Below are positions 12,901-23,727 of a stretch of 64,000 nt of DNA, piece after piece. Each line of letters begins with the position of its first letter. The stretch's first letter is position 1. Source of the DNA: Adineta steineri (lineage: Eukaryota; Rotifera; Eurotatoria; Adinetida; Adinetidae); NCBI GenBank assembly GCA_905250115.1, contig CAJNOI010000134.1, positions 178,525 to 242,524 on the forward strand, written 5' to 3'. The notes beneath the pieces are model-generated. The model saw only the letters and a list, made by a program, of their open reading frames with translations. It was not told where the DNA came from and made no database searches. The position numbers and the translations under genes are program-made.

Positions 12901-13727
12901 TATATGAGAAAAGAGATAATGATAACCGACATTCACCATATGATTTTTATAATTCAGCAGTTGCACAATTTAAATTACTTTCCTCATTTTGTAATTTATC
13001 AAAAGAAACAGTTTTTGAATCAATTTTTCAATTAGGAACAACGGATTTTATTAATAATCAACTTTTATCATCATATAACTTAAATAATCGAATCGAAATG
13101 TTTATTAATGAATTTAAACAAACAATGCCACAATCATTTGTCAATAGTATTTTATTAATTCGAGAAATAGTTAGTAGTAATATGTTCATGACTGCATATC
13201 AAAGTAATTGGGAGTTTGAACGTTTAGGTCCTGACACTTATCAAAATATTATTCATATGTTACCCGTAAGTTATAATGGATGTAGTTGTTCAGCATCATC
13301 TAAATGCGTTAGTTCATCTCTTGGAATGTTAACTGGTTGTTATCCGCTTGAAACAATATTTCAAACAACATTAGACTGTTTTTATGATCAACAATGTATT
13401 GATTCAACAAATAATTTCAAATCAATAAATATTTCATCATTAGAAACAAGTCATTTTTTATTAAATCAAACAATTGAATTAGTTGTCAATGACTTAATGA
13501 TTGAAGAATTAAAATATAAAATAAATTATACAAATTATTTTGATGAATGTTCACCATCATTATGTATTTATTCATATCTTGATAAAACGAATGCTATTGA
13601 AGGAATATTAACATTAATTGGTTTATACGGTGGTTTAGTTATTATTTGTCGATTAATTGCTATTATTATTGTCAAAACAATGTGTCGGGTGAATAGTAGA
13701 GTTAATCCGGCTACAAATTTATTTTAA
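9919..13727 (+). CDS. three-unit, six-TM cysteine-rich membrane protein of unknown family (first unit carries an in-frame stop)
   Basis: Two exons join in frame: 9919-11173 and 11350-13727 (intron 11174-11349, GTAAGT..TTTAG). The total is 1211 codons. The protein is three tandem copies of one module, A (about 9919-11173), B (11350-12590) and C (12600-13727). Each module has a TM helix, then C-[SP]-C-S with a conserved S.[SK]Y, then C.S.[FL]I about 25 residues on. Later come C-[DS]-C, GC[FY]P, TL[ED]CFY[ND]..C, [DN][DQ]LM[IV], and Y[YF]..C.P..C.Y just before a second TM helix. Many N-glycosylation sequons (NQT, NLS, NET) suggest extracellular modules. The topology of two TM helices per module around a Cys-rich ectodomain recalls DEG/ENaC channels, but I see no channel signature. 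Codon 114 is TAA (10258-10260), in the same frame on both sides, so either module A is disabled or the base is wrong. The start ATG at 9919 is tentative. Confidence 0.7.
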
Positions 13728-13873
13728 ATAAACAAAGATTTTCTTGCTTTTCATTTCTATTCATATTTATCATGCTTTATTCTTATTAAATATATATATT
13801 CATATTAATCACGCTTTATACTTACTAAATAAATAAAAATAAAACTTAACATATTCATTTTTTCTTGTATATC

Positions 13874-14576
13874 TTGTGGGTGCGGGTGTGTTGGTATAAT
13901 ATGTGAACGAGCGGGTACCACAAATCTTACTCACGAGGGAACTTCACCAACTGATACCAGGCTTTTCAGTTCGGACCCCATGCATAAAGTAGGTCTTAGT
14001 GAGGTATGAAAAACCCCAAAAGGATAAGTGTCATTAGGCCTTCTGTCCCGAGTTATAGCCAATATACTGAAATTTTAGCCTATGGCAGGGTATGTAGAAA
14101 TAAATCAAATGACGATATTTTGACCTGAGATTTTGCCCACAGAGAAGTCTATTAGTGACTAGAATACCCTGAAAATTTCAGCTCAAAAGAATGTTTCCTT
14201 CTCGAGATATTAAAGTCTTAAAAAATCACGTATATCCCACGAAACATACTTTTTTGAGACTTTAATATCTCGAGAAGGAAACATTCTTTTGAGCTGAAAT
14301 TTTCAGGGTATTCTAGTCACTAATAGACCTCTTTGTGGGCAAAATCTCAGGTCAAAATATCGTCATTTGATTTATTTCTACATACCCTGCCATAGGCTAA
14401 AATTTCAGTATATTGGCTATAACTCGGGACAGAAGGCCTAATGACACTTATCCTTTTGGGGTTTTTCATACCTCACTAAGACCTACTTTATGCATGGGGT
14501 CCGAACTGAAAAGCTTGGTATCAGTTGGTGAAGTTCCCTCGTCAGGTTTACACTCACGCCCACAGCCACACAACTT
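13874..14576. repeat. telomere-like arms flanking the foldback
   Basis: A G-rich arm (GTGGGTGCGGGTGTGTTGG, near 13876) lies left of the foldback and a C-rich arm (CACTCACGCCCACAGCCACAC, near 14550) lies right of it. The pair looks like one telomere-like hairpin split open by the larger insertion. Confidence 0.5.
13933..14542. mobile_element. 610-base foldback (palindromic) element
   Basis: The left arm (13933-14226) and right arm (14249-14542) are about 294 bases each and nearly identical as inverted copies. They are separated by about 22 bases. The outer ends read ACGAGGGAACTTCACCAACT and its inverse. It encodes nothing convincing. Such structures are typical of foldback or palindromic non-autonomous DNA elements. 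High arm identity suggests recent origin or gene conversion between the arms. Confidence 0.8.
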
Positions 14577-14921
14577 TTTTTCTTACTATTGCTATCAATA
14601 TCACTCACGAAAAATAAAGCCATATGATTCATATGCAACATAACGTGCAAAGAGCACATTAGTTAGTAGGATACCAATCGTGCTTTATTGTTGGTAGTGA
14701 AGTATAGAGTGGAGATGTTATTTTATATTTATTTTATAAAAAAAAGATATGCACAATGCGTATGTTATACAATAAATATAAATAAACTCTTTATTATCAA
14801 AACTAAAGAATCAAAAACGATTTTTGTCTTTATTCTTGATGATATCTATCGTTTTTTCATAATAACTATATAACATACAATATAAAAAAACATAAAAAAT
14901 TAAAGAACAGAAAAATCTTTA

Positions 14922-14981
14922 AGGGTGTGGGTGTGAATGTGGGTGTGGGGAAATAGAAGATCTACACCCACACCCATACCT
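14922..14981. repeat. telomere-like short hairpin
   Basis: AAGGGTGTGGGTGTGAATGT plus GGGTGTGGGG on the left is faced by CTACACCCACACCCATACC on the right. It contains near-perfect GTGTGG units. Confidence 0.7.
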
Positions 14982-15175
14982 CTGATCGTGATTATGAGGA
15001 AAAAAGTCACTCATCGAATAGAAAAGAAATATTCATACCAAAACTGCTTTACGTTCTTTTCATAAATTTTTCTTTCCTTCTGAAAAATATTATTGTTTTG
15101 ATGTGAAAAAAATACTCACGTGAAAGAAAAAGAAAATGTTTCATTCTAAATCAACATAATAAAATAAAAATTAAT

Positions 15176-17683
15176 ATGACAGAAAAAGTTCATTCATCTC
15201 TTTTAACATTACCAGTCGAAATTGTGTATCGAATCTTGGATAATTTAGATGAATTTACAATTTTATGTTCTGTTCGTGATGTTTGTCATCGATTCAATCT
15301 AATTACAGATACATATAATCGATATCAAGTAAATTTTCATCTTATTCGTTACTTTTTATATCTGTTAAAATTTTTAAACAGTTATTCACTACACTTGATC
15401 TAAGCAATTATCAGTTGCAAGATCAGGATATACAATGTCTCGTCAAAACATTGCCAAATAATACCGTAAGTATAGGTATAGTGATTAATCATTTCGATAA
15501 AATTTTTCAAAAACAAATAGACGTTAACTACAATCAATATTGGTAGTAACACAAATCAAGATGGTTTAATTGTTAAATTAATCAATGCTCTTAAAAACAA
15601 TAAAGTAAATTATAACTTATTCATTTGTTATCTACACGGTTAATTTCCTTCTAGACACTTACCACACTGGATATTAATTGTAATTCTATTAAAGATCAAG
15701 AAGCACAAGATCTTGCTATTTTGCTTGAAAATAACAAAGTATTTTGACAATAAACATTGTTCGATATTATTTTTTTTCCTTTATAATGGTATTAACTACA
15801 CTTAAACTTGGTCAAAATGAAATCGATGATCTTGCAGTAAAATATATTGCCGATGCTCTTACAAAAAATATGGTATTACATACTTTCTCCATTTATATAT
15901 TTTCAATTTGTCTTGTGTAGACACTTACTACATTAGATTTAAGTCATAATCAAATTCAAGATCAAGGAGTACAATGTCTTAGTGATGCTCTCATAGAAAA
16001 TAAGGTATGATGTAATTTATTATTCGTCTGTATTTCGTTATTTTCATATAGATTCTTACTTCACTTCATATAGACATTGACAACACTAGATCTTAGCTAT
16101 AATAATATTCAAGATGATGGTATAGAACAACTTGCTGATGCTCTTAAAATCAATCACGTAATTGTTTATTTAATGATTTGTTTGATTAATTCAAACGTTC
16201 TAAATAGACACTCACTATGCTTGATCTTACAGGAATTCAATTTGGAGAAATAGGTGCTAAACAACTTGGTAATATGCTTTTATATAATAAAGTAAGAATT
16301 GTTCTTATTATTATCACCGCGATTTCCTGTTTTGTTTTCTATAGACACTCACTTTACTCAATCTGAGAAGTAATAACATTGATTCTCAAGGAATATTATA
16401 TTTAACTAATGGTTTGAAAGATAATAAAGTAACTAAGAAACAAGATATGTTAATACTATAACAAAATCTAATATTTTATCGTAGACACTCATTAATCTCG
16501 ATCTTAGTGTAAATCAAATTCAAGACGAAGGTGCTAAGTATATTGCTGATGCACTTATAATCAATACTGTATGTTATTTAAACAAAAGAAATTGTTTTCT
16601 TTTACAATTTCTTCATATAGACACTCGAAATACTGAATTTAAGTGAAAATGGAATTGAATATCAAGGTGCACAATATCTCGCTAATGCATTAGAAAAGAA
16701 TTCAGTAAAATATATGCGAATTATCTTTTTATTTATAAATTAAATTTTTCTACAGTCATTAGGAATATTCAATCTTGCAAGAAACGGAATAACTGATATA
16801 GGTGCAGAACATTTTGGTCGTGCACTTTCAAACAATAAAGTATATCTTTTTTTATTTTTATGACTTTAATGACTTCTTGTTTCTATAGACACTTACTTCA
16901 CTCGATCTTAGTAATAATGAAATTAATGATCAAGGAGGACAATACCTTGCTAGTGGTCTAATTAATAATAAAGTTTTATCTTTTTATATTTCCATTTACT
17001 CTATATTTTGATCTATTATTTGTATTTAGACACTTGTTTCATTGAATCTTCATACAAATAATATTAGAGATCAATCAGCACATGAATTTTCTGTTGTTCT
17101 AATAAATAACAAAGTAAAATATAATCCTTTTTTTGTTACTTCATCTACTTTTACTTTTCATTTAGACACTTACAACTATCGATTTTAATAATAATAAAAT
17201 TACTGATAATGGAATAGAACATCTTGCTGATAGTCTTACAAATAACACAGTAAGACTTTATTCCATTTCGTTATAGTTTAATTTTTGTTCTGTAAAGATA
17301 TTAACTATACTCGATTTGGGAATGAATCAAATACGTGATCAAGGTGCAAAATATCTTGCTGATGCTCTTCAAACGAATAGAGTATATTAATTAACGAATA
17401 TTATCATAAAAGTATATATTTCTTTCATATAGACATTGACACTACTTAATCTTCAATATAATGAAATTACAGAAATAGGAGCTGGTTACCTTGCTGTTGT
17501 TCTTTCAGATTATTCAGTAAAGATTATTTTTGATTTTTATTCTTAGTTTCTTCATATATTTAGACAATTGTAACAATTTATCTTCGTTGGAATAATTTTG
17601 GGGAAGAAAAACGAGAAAAACTAATGAAACTTGCCAATGAAAATGAACGATTAAAACTAACAGATGTTTGTTGTTGGAATTAA
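15176..17683 (+). CDS. F-box protein with 16 single-exon leucine-rich repeats
   Basis: Eighteen exons. Exon 1 (15176-15328) encodes an F-box (LPVEIVYRILDNLDEFTILC). Sixteen exons of exactly 84 bases follow, starting at 15382, 15521, 15655, 15789, 15921, 16074, 16208, 16345, 16485, 16621, 16756, 16889, 17030, 17166, 17298 and 17433. A last exon at 17564-17683 encodes a charged tail ending VCCWN. Each 84-base exon encodes one 28-residue LRR of the ribonuclease-inhibitor/NLRC3 kind (TLTTLDLSHNQIQDQGVQYL type). All introns are phase 0, about 48-75 bases, and most exons begin ACACT after TAG. The product is 538 residues if all exons are used. The exon at 15789 lacks an AG before it (ATG instead). 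Skipping any LRR exon keeps the frame. AATAAA at 17745. Likely an SCF substrate receptor, by family. Confidence 0.85.
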
Positions 17684-18059
17684 AGCTCTTTTCTTTACAT
17701 AATAACATATTCTATATTTAACTTTCATTATTATTAAACTTACAAATAAAAATCTCGACTTCTGTACCATCTTGAGGGTGGGTGTGGGTGTGGGTGGTAC
17801 TCATACCCATCCTCAAGATTTCACTGATTATCCTTCTTTTTTTCTAAAGTTCATGTACTTAAACAAACAAATTACTCTCTGCGTCAATAGTGTATCCACA
17901 GTATAATCGTCATATTTACACACGTTGTTCGTTAAGGCTATATTATTTTATTCCTGCCGTACTCTTCGTTCACATTCCACGTGTATTCGATAGAGAGAAA
18001 AGGTAAGCGTAAGAAGAAAAATAAAAAAAAAAGTATGTATTTGATTGTCATTTCGAAAA
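17684..18059. other. intergenic DNA with a hairpin
   Basis: Carries the poly(A) signal of the upstream gene at 17745 and the hairpin at 17769-17819. Nothing else is seen. Confidence 0.5.
17769..17819. repeat. telomere-like hairpin with clean terminal inverted repeat
   Basis: Starts ATCTTGAGGGTGGGTGTGGG and ends CATACCCATCCTCAAGAT. The outer nine bases (ATCTTGAGG) are a perfect inverted repeat, and GGGTGT units lie inside. Confidence 0.7.
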
Positions 18060-19100
18060 ATGGTCGATGCACGATTGGTAACAGTGGTCGGAGCTACTGG
18101 TGCTCAAGGAAGTGCTGTTGTACGAGCATTAGTTGAAACAGGCAAATACAAAGTAAGGAATATCTTATCATAATTATTTCCTGTGAATACTATATTGTCT
18201 TTTTTTTCTGCCATAAGATTCGTGGTTTAACACGTGATTCATCGAGTGAAAAAGCTCAGACATTGAAACGTTTAAGTGATAATATTGACATGGTTACATG
18301 TGATATAACAAAGAGTGATGATGTTGAACGTGCATTTAAAGATTCATGGGCTATATTTGCTGTGACAGATCCTTGGACAAATCCAAATCAACTGGAACTC
18401 GAAAAACAACAAGGTTATATCATGGCTGATGCAGCTGCTTCACTTCAAATTCCATATTACATATTTAGTACAGTAGAAGATGTTAAGAAGCTGAGCAATG
18501 GAAAATTGTAAGTCGATATCATTATAGTATCTGTATCAATCTATTTTCCATAGCGATATACCAATTTTTACTCACAAAGCCGAAATAACTAATTATATCA
18601 AAGAAAAATGTCGAAATTTAAAAACTATTTATGTCGAACCTGCTATGTATATGCAAAATTGGAGAAATGCTGGAAAATTACCTACATTAGATGATGGAAC
18701 AGTAATATTCGCAGCTCCCATCGATGAAAAGATGGAATTACATTTAGTAGATATCGATGATATTGGTCCGATTGTTCGTGAAATATTAGCAGATCCGGAT
18801 AAATTTGTTGGTCAAGATATTTGTGTATGTGGTGATGAAATAAGTTTAGAAAATCTATCCAAAATCTTTACTAAAGTAACTGGAATTCCAGCAATCTCAA
18901 AAACATTAACCGAAGAAGAATTTCGAACAATAACAAAACAGTTACCGAAAACAGCGCAAGATAATATCTTTGGTATGCATAAATGGATCGAAGAATATGG
19001 ATATTATGGAAAAGATAAAGATTGGACAAATGGACAAAAATTAACAAAATTAAATACATTTGAACAATGGTTAAGAAAAACTGGATGGGAAGGGAAATAA
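18060..19100 (+). CDS. NmrA-like NAD(P)-binding protein
   Basis: Three exons (18060-18152, 18218-18507, 18554-19100) give 309 residues. The N-terminus has the glycine-rich Rossmann loop VVGATGAQGSAVV (about residues 9-21). A following IRGLTRDSSSEKAQ stretch is typical of NADP-binding NmrA/HSCARG proteins. Later come a WAIFAVTDPW segment, a 'YYIFSTVED' strand where NmrA proteins contact the dinucleotide, and a C-terminal substrate-side region. The active-site Tyr-x3-Lys of classical SDRs is absent, as usual in this atypical family. Probably a cytosolic redox sensor like NMRAL1; that function is by homology only. Introns are 65 and 46 bases. Confidence 0.85.
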
Positions 19101-19438
19101 TCGTTATTCTATTGACTACATAATTTCTTCATATCCATAAAACACTCACATCCTTAAATGACTAATATTCACTTTCATACTCTTATCTATTGAATCTTTT
19201 CAAGTTTTATACGAGTCATATATCAAACGTTAAGTATTCTTATCTACGAATTTAGTTGCTATGAGTAATGGATGAAAAGATTCAGTATAAATACTCCATG
19301 TTTTCTATCATCATTTTTCTGTTTAAAATAAATTTTCTAAATGATTTAATATTCTAGGCTAAAATATGAATTTAAATTATATAAAACTGTAAGTAATTCA
19401 TATATTTTTTCTTTCTAGCTATATCAGGAAAACTTTCA
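19101..19438. other. short intergenic region with a 5' leader intron
   Basis: A GTAAGT near 19389 and a TTTCTAG ending near 19417 would form a small intron in the 5' leader of the following F-box gene. The ATG upstream of it is not in frame with the F-box. Confidence 0.35.
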
Positions 19439-21148
19439 ATGACCCACTTTGAAGATCTTTCCAATGAAATTCTCTTGGAGATATTTGATTATGTAGATGG
19501 TTATGATATTTATAAATCATTTCATAATTTAAATGCTCGTCTTCAATTTTATTTAAAATTAAACTTTGCTCAGAAACAATATCAAATCTTGAAGAATGTT
19601 GTGAAACTGTTATTATTCCAAATCAACATCATATTCTTTCACTTGATATAAAGGATGATATCTTCGTCAATAATTTTTTCAAATATTGTATTGTTAATGC
19701 ATCATTTCATAATCTTCGATCAGTTATTTTACGTGATATTCTTATCGAATTAGCTGTAGATCCTCTTTTGCATCTAAAATCGTTACCAAATCTCTTATCA
19801 TTGACTCTAATATGTCATCTATTATTCCCTAAAGATATTCGTGATATCTATCGATTGATTTTCTCTTTTCCAACCTTAAAATACAATAAAATATCATTAG
19901 AAGAATTGAATTATGAACATGATGATATCAATGAGACAAATATTTCACTACCTGCTGGTATACTAAATCAGCAATTTAATACAATTGAATATTTCGTTAT
20001 CAATCATGAATGTGCATTTGATGAATTAATATTTATACTTTGTCATACACCTCAATTACGTCATCTTATTTGTGGTAATTTACTTAAAACAGATCAGAAT
20101 ATTGAAGATGAACAGATTCCAACATTATCTTATTTAAAACATATACGTATTGATTGTTGTTATCTAGATTTTAATGATTTTGAAAGGTTTATCAAGAAAG
20201 TTTCTCCTCAATTACAACGATTACATATTAAGCCAAATTTTAACAAAGCTTATCTTGATGCAGATCGATGGGAACGGTTGATAACGAATTATATTCCACA
20301 TTTACATACATTGATTTGCAACTGCTATCAACATAATTTTATAATTTATGAAGATCGATCTCTTCATTTAATTATTAATCAATTTAGTTCACCATTTTGG
20401 GTTAATAAAGGATGGATATTTGAAATTTTTATTGATTGTAGAATTATCCATTTTTCCATTCATTCGTCAAAGTATATTATCATAGATTTTTTCAATTGAT
20501 TTTGATTCAATTTTTTTCATATTTAGGAAAACATGTTTTATTTTTGATGAGACAAAAGAAACTATGGTGACATATTCAAAATCAAATAATCTAGTCATTC
20601 AACTGGAGATCCATAGCTTTGCTTCCAATCCGAAACAGAATCAATCATTGATTGATAATTACAAACTCATGTTTGATTCAATTAAATTTACTCATTTAAC
20701 TATCAATTGTGAGACGATTTCTTCCGAACTGCTTATTCAAATTATCGAAATGTTACCTCATCTTGTTTCATTACATATATTAGCGATACCAATCATTCAA
20801 AATAATGCTGATGTTCTTCATCGGGTATCACTCAAAAATAAAATAACAAAAGTTAAACTCGAGAAAATTACTGAAATCGAACAAGTAATGTTTATTCTTT
20901 GTCTTTGCCGTTGTATGAAGCATTTTCAAGTAAATCTTTCGGATCATAGAATTCTAAGAAATCTCATTCGATTCATTCTGAATAAGATCAATGAAAATGT
21001 TCCTCATCTCACTTGTTTATGTATCAATATTTCCAACAATAATGAACACATACTTAATGAATTACAAAACCTGATTGATACTGAATATTTATTAGATAAT
21101 TATACAATGAAACTCGTCGGGCATAATATTATTTTACAATTATATTAA
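19439..21148 (+). pseudogene. F-box/LRR-like gene with a frameshift
   Basis: An F-box starts the protein (MTHFEDLSNEILLEIFDYVD). The frame is lost near 19575. It continues in another frame as LEECCETVIIPNQHHILSL, so one base was lost or two gained around CAGAAACAAT. The second segment runs to 20471. An intron of 55 bases (20472-20526) follows, then exon 20527-21148. The body is the leucine-rich, irregular repeat type common in rotifer F-box proteins. It shares the landmark LDADRWERLI with the gene at 45199-46233 on the other strand, and both have an intron just before the F-box. Either a recent pseudogene or a sequencing error in an intact gene of about 565 residues. Confidence 0.7.
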
Positions 21149-21197
21149 TTTTGTTTTGTTTCCACACAAACTTCATTTATTAATCAAAAATGAAAAA

Positions 21198-22505
21198 TTA
21201 AACTCGATAAAAATTGACACATTTTGTTGTATTAATAGCTAATATATTCGAACCAAATAAAATAGCATTCCAAGGCTTTAGTTTATTATCAAGTGATTCT
21301 TTTATTTTTCCATCTTTAGTAATATGAAAAAGACGAGAACCACTGGGATCGGCTACAAGCCATTCATCACATCTTAGCAGACACACGCGACTTATCAACT
21401 TAGCAGGCCCATTCGTATCATAAAGGTTAAGTGACCATAATTGGTCGAGTGTTGTTAATGATCGAAGATCGATTCGTACTTTCTTAACAGTAGTAGTGTT
21501 TGCTATTATCATTGCAAGTGTTTCATTATTATTAGCTATACTATAAATATATTCTTGAGTTCCACAACTCGTTTCAGGTTTCCATTGTTTGGTTAAATTA
21601 AAAGAAGATAAAACATTGAATTGAAAAATATCAGAACCTTTACTATTTGTTGTAACAAACAGACTTGAGTTTGAGCATGTACAAGACAACCAATTCTTCT
21701 TTTCAATCGTTTCGATTGATTTAATTGAGGTTAGATTTTCATCTACAAGAAAAATACCATCTTTATCAGTCACTAGAATAAATATATTTAATGTCGAAGA
21801 CCAACAGATGTCGCAGATAATGTCATGTTCCCATGAACATTTTTTAACATGATTAAGATCTCGATCAAACAAACATAAATTCGAATTTTGAACTAATAAT
21901 AAAAATTGATTGTTGCTGGCTATTGCATAGATTGAACAACCGATTTCTTCATATGGAAATGAAATATTTGGCAGATCAACTTCATCTAATGACCATTCTT
22001 CAATATAAATCAGACCTTTTTTATTAATAATCAAAGGATTAGTATCGACTATAATTCCTTCTTCTTTAAAATGATTAACATCACGTTTAATATCATTTAC
22101 AATTGTTGTTAATGAAGGAATATCTTCATAAGTAGCTTCCTTTTCTCGAATAAGATCATTTATTTTAACTTTTGTATTATCAATTTGTTTTTGTTGATCA
22201 TTAACTCGTTGAACGCAACGTTCTTCAAGTTCTTTACATTTTTCTTGATAAAATAGATCAATCGTTTTACGAGAATCATCACGCCATTTATCTAGTACTT
22301 GACGACAATGGACAATAATATCATCAACAATAATTTTCGAAAATTCATCAGAAATTTCATTAAGTTGATCACCAAGTGGAGTGACTTGAGAATTAATTCT
22401 ATCATCATGTTCTTTGAAATGATCAGGACAAAGATTTTTACCACAACAATAACATAATCCACGGCATTTACGTTTACACGTATCAACAGCACATAGTGGT
22501 TGCAT
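21198..22505 (-). CDS. B-box-type zinc finger, coiled coil and propeller-like protein
   Basis: Single exon, 435 residues, ATG at 22505. Residues 5-33 form a B-box-like zinc site with spacing C-x4-C-x7-C-x2-C-x4-C-x2-H-x3-H. Residues about 60-165 are charged and heptad-like (coiled coil). The rest is a run of beta-strand-rich blades (FLLLVQNSNLCLFDRD, ICWSSTLNIFILVTD, LFHITKDGKI) consistent with a WD/NHL-like propeller. No RING is present, so it is not a full TRIM protein. It is clearly paralogous to the gene at 33731-35050, with the same zinc spacing and the same landmarks (KWR.D..[KR]TID.FY, CWSST.N.FI, ILFG..ILAI.TT). Role unknown; TRIM-like relatives act in ubiquitin or RNA pathways. Confidence 0.75.
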   Translation of the reverse strand: MQPLCAVDTCKRKCRGLCYCCGKNLCPDHFKEHDDRINSQVTPLGDQLNEISDEFSKIIVDDIIVHCRQVLDKWRDDSRKTIDLFYQEKCKELEERCVQRVNDQQKQIDNTKVKINDLIREKEATYEDIPSLTTIVNDIKRDVNHFKEEGIIVDTNPLIINKKGLIYIEEWSLDEVDLPNISFPYEEIGCSIYAIASNNQFLLLVQNSNLCLFDRDLNHVKKCSWEHDIICDICWSSTLNIFILVTDKDGIFLVDENLTSIKSIETIEKKNWLSCTCSNSSLFVTTNSKGSDIFQFNVLSSFNLTKQWKPETSCGTQEYIYSIANNNETLAMIIANTTTVKKVRIDLRSLTTLDQLWSLNLYDTNGPAKLISRVCLLRCDEWLVADPSGSRLFHITKDGKIKESLDNKLKPWNAILFGSNILAINTTKCVNFYRV

Positions 22506-23072
22506 CTTGTTAAGAAAAAATAATCTTTATTTTAACGAACCTTAGCGTGTAAAATGTAAAATGATGAATGAAAGAAAATTTTCCTCTCCATAAACTACAT
22601 CATAACCAAGATAACAAAGCAGTTCTGTTTTTCTCCTTTGGAAGAATAGGCAATGAAAATGAGTCATTGTCGTTTGCTTTTGCCTTAGATGATTGCAAAA
22701 CGGAAGAAAAAAGAAAAAATAATATTGCACAAATATTGATGTAAGGTAGTAAACTTCTTTCAGTTCGATTATATTTTTAAGTAAGGATGAAAAGATTTTA
22801 TTTCAGAATAGTATAAAAAGCAAAGCTTATATATTGTTTGAAATGGTATTGAAATATTCTTTTCTTCTATCGTGGTATATTTTTGTTGTTTTTCGTCTTC
22901 CATTCGTCAGATATCTATGTAGTCTCATATCTATTTTTCATCATTCAAAATGAAGTCGGTGTGTTTATATACACTAACACTTCTTTTTTCTTGCGTCTCA
23001 AAATATTAACTCACATATATCTATTTTATTATAGAGCTCCTATCAAGGACACAAATACAAGAACATTTCTTC
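22506..23072. other. intergenic DNA between divergent genes
   Basis: AT-rich, likely holds the promoters of the two flanking genes. An acceptor-like TATTATAG near 23035 may close a 5' leader intron of the next gene. Confidence 0.4.
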
Positions 23073-23516
23073 ATGTCTAATCGAGAAGACGAAGTTTTCC
23101 GACATCTCTCCCAATTGCTGGTCAATCGTAATGCAGCCAGTGGTACATTGCAATTCGACAAAAGCGAATTTTCACGTTTACCTGATGATGCGAATAATAT
23201 GTCTCAACTTACATCCGAAGATTTGCAACAAGTGGCCGATGCTCTATATCATTCACTTACCGTTGGTCCACATAGCATGATGATTGGAACAGATGGAGGA
23301 TCGGTCCAATTTATTGCTGCTTAATTCAAGAATATGAACATGCGAGGAAGTAAACTTGAGCCAAAAGTCATTGAAGTGGCACTAACAAAAATCATTGATA
23401 ATCTGGATCAGTATCCTCAGCTCAACGCAATCAAATGTAATTTATCATACAACGATAATGGTTCAATGATGACTGCAAAGGGCGTGCGAACATTCTATGT
23501 CAAGGGACGACAGTAA
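23073..23516 (+). CDS. small unknown protein split by one in-frame stop
   Basis: An 83-codon frame (23073-23324, starts MSNREDEVFRHLSQ) ends in TAA. The same frame goes on without interruption from 23325 to a stop at 23514-23516, and it includes an ATG at 23334. The base composition is coding-like across both halves. The first half contains FDKSEFSRLPDDANN and a helix of LTSEDLQQVADALY type. The second has VIEVALTKIIDNLDQYPQL and TAKGVRTFYVKG. If the TAA replaced a GAA the protein would be about 147 residues. I do not recognise the family. Confidence 0.5.
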
Positions 23517-23653
23517 AACTTTGTCTGTGTTAAAACTGAAACATATTATTCGAGAATAGAAAAAAAAGAATTTATTGTACCATGTGTCACATCTGGCTTC
23601 AAACGCCTGTTTTCGTTTATTTTACGAAAAGAAAGGAGTAGAGAAGGATTGTA

Positions 23654-23727
23654 TCTTGAGGGGGAGGGATGTGGATGTGGTTGAGGTTTGAAACAGAATA
23701 GACAGCCACACCCATAGCCTCACCACA
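23654..23727. repeat. telomere-like hairpin
   Basis: Begins ATCTTGAGGG, continues with GGGATGTGGATGTGG, and after about 15 bases shows CCACACCCATAGCCTCACCA. The same TCTTGAGGG end is seen at 17769. Confidence 0.6.

Larger units (their letters stand above)
13728..15175. other. intergenic DNA dominated by a foldback and telomere-like hairpins
   Basis: Contains the 610-base foldback (13933-14542), flanking telomere-like arms, and a separate hairpin at 14922-14981. An open frame at 14413-14643 is a product of the foldback and not a gene. Confidence 0.6.

Noticed and set aside
14413..14643. Open frame of 76 codons in the foldback
   Set aside because: It spans the arm of an inverted repeat and continues into the telomere-like arm; no coding bias or domain.
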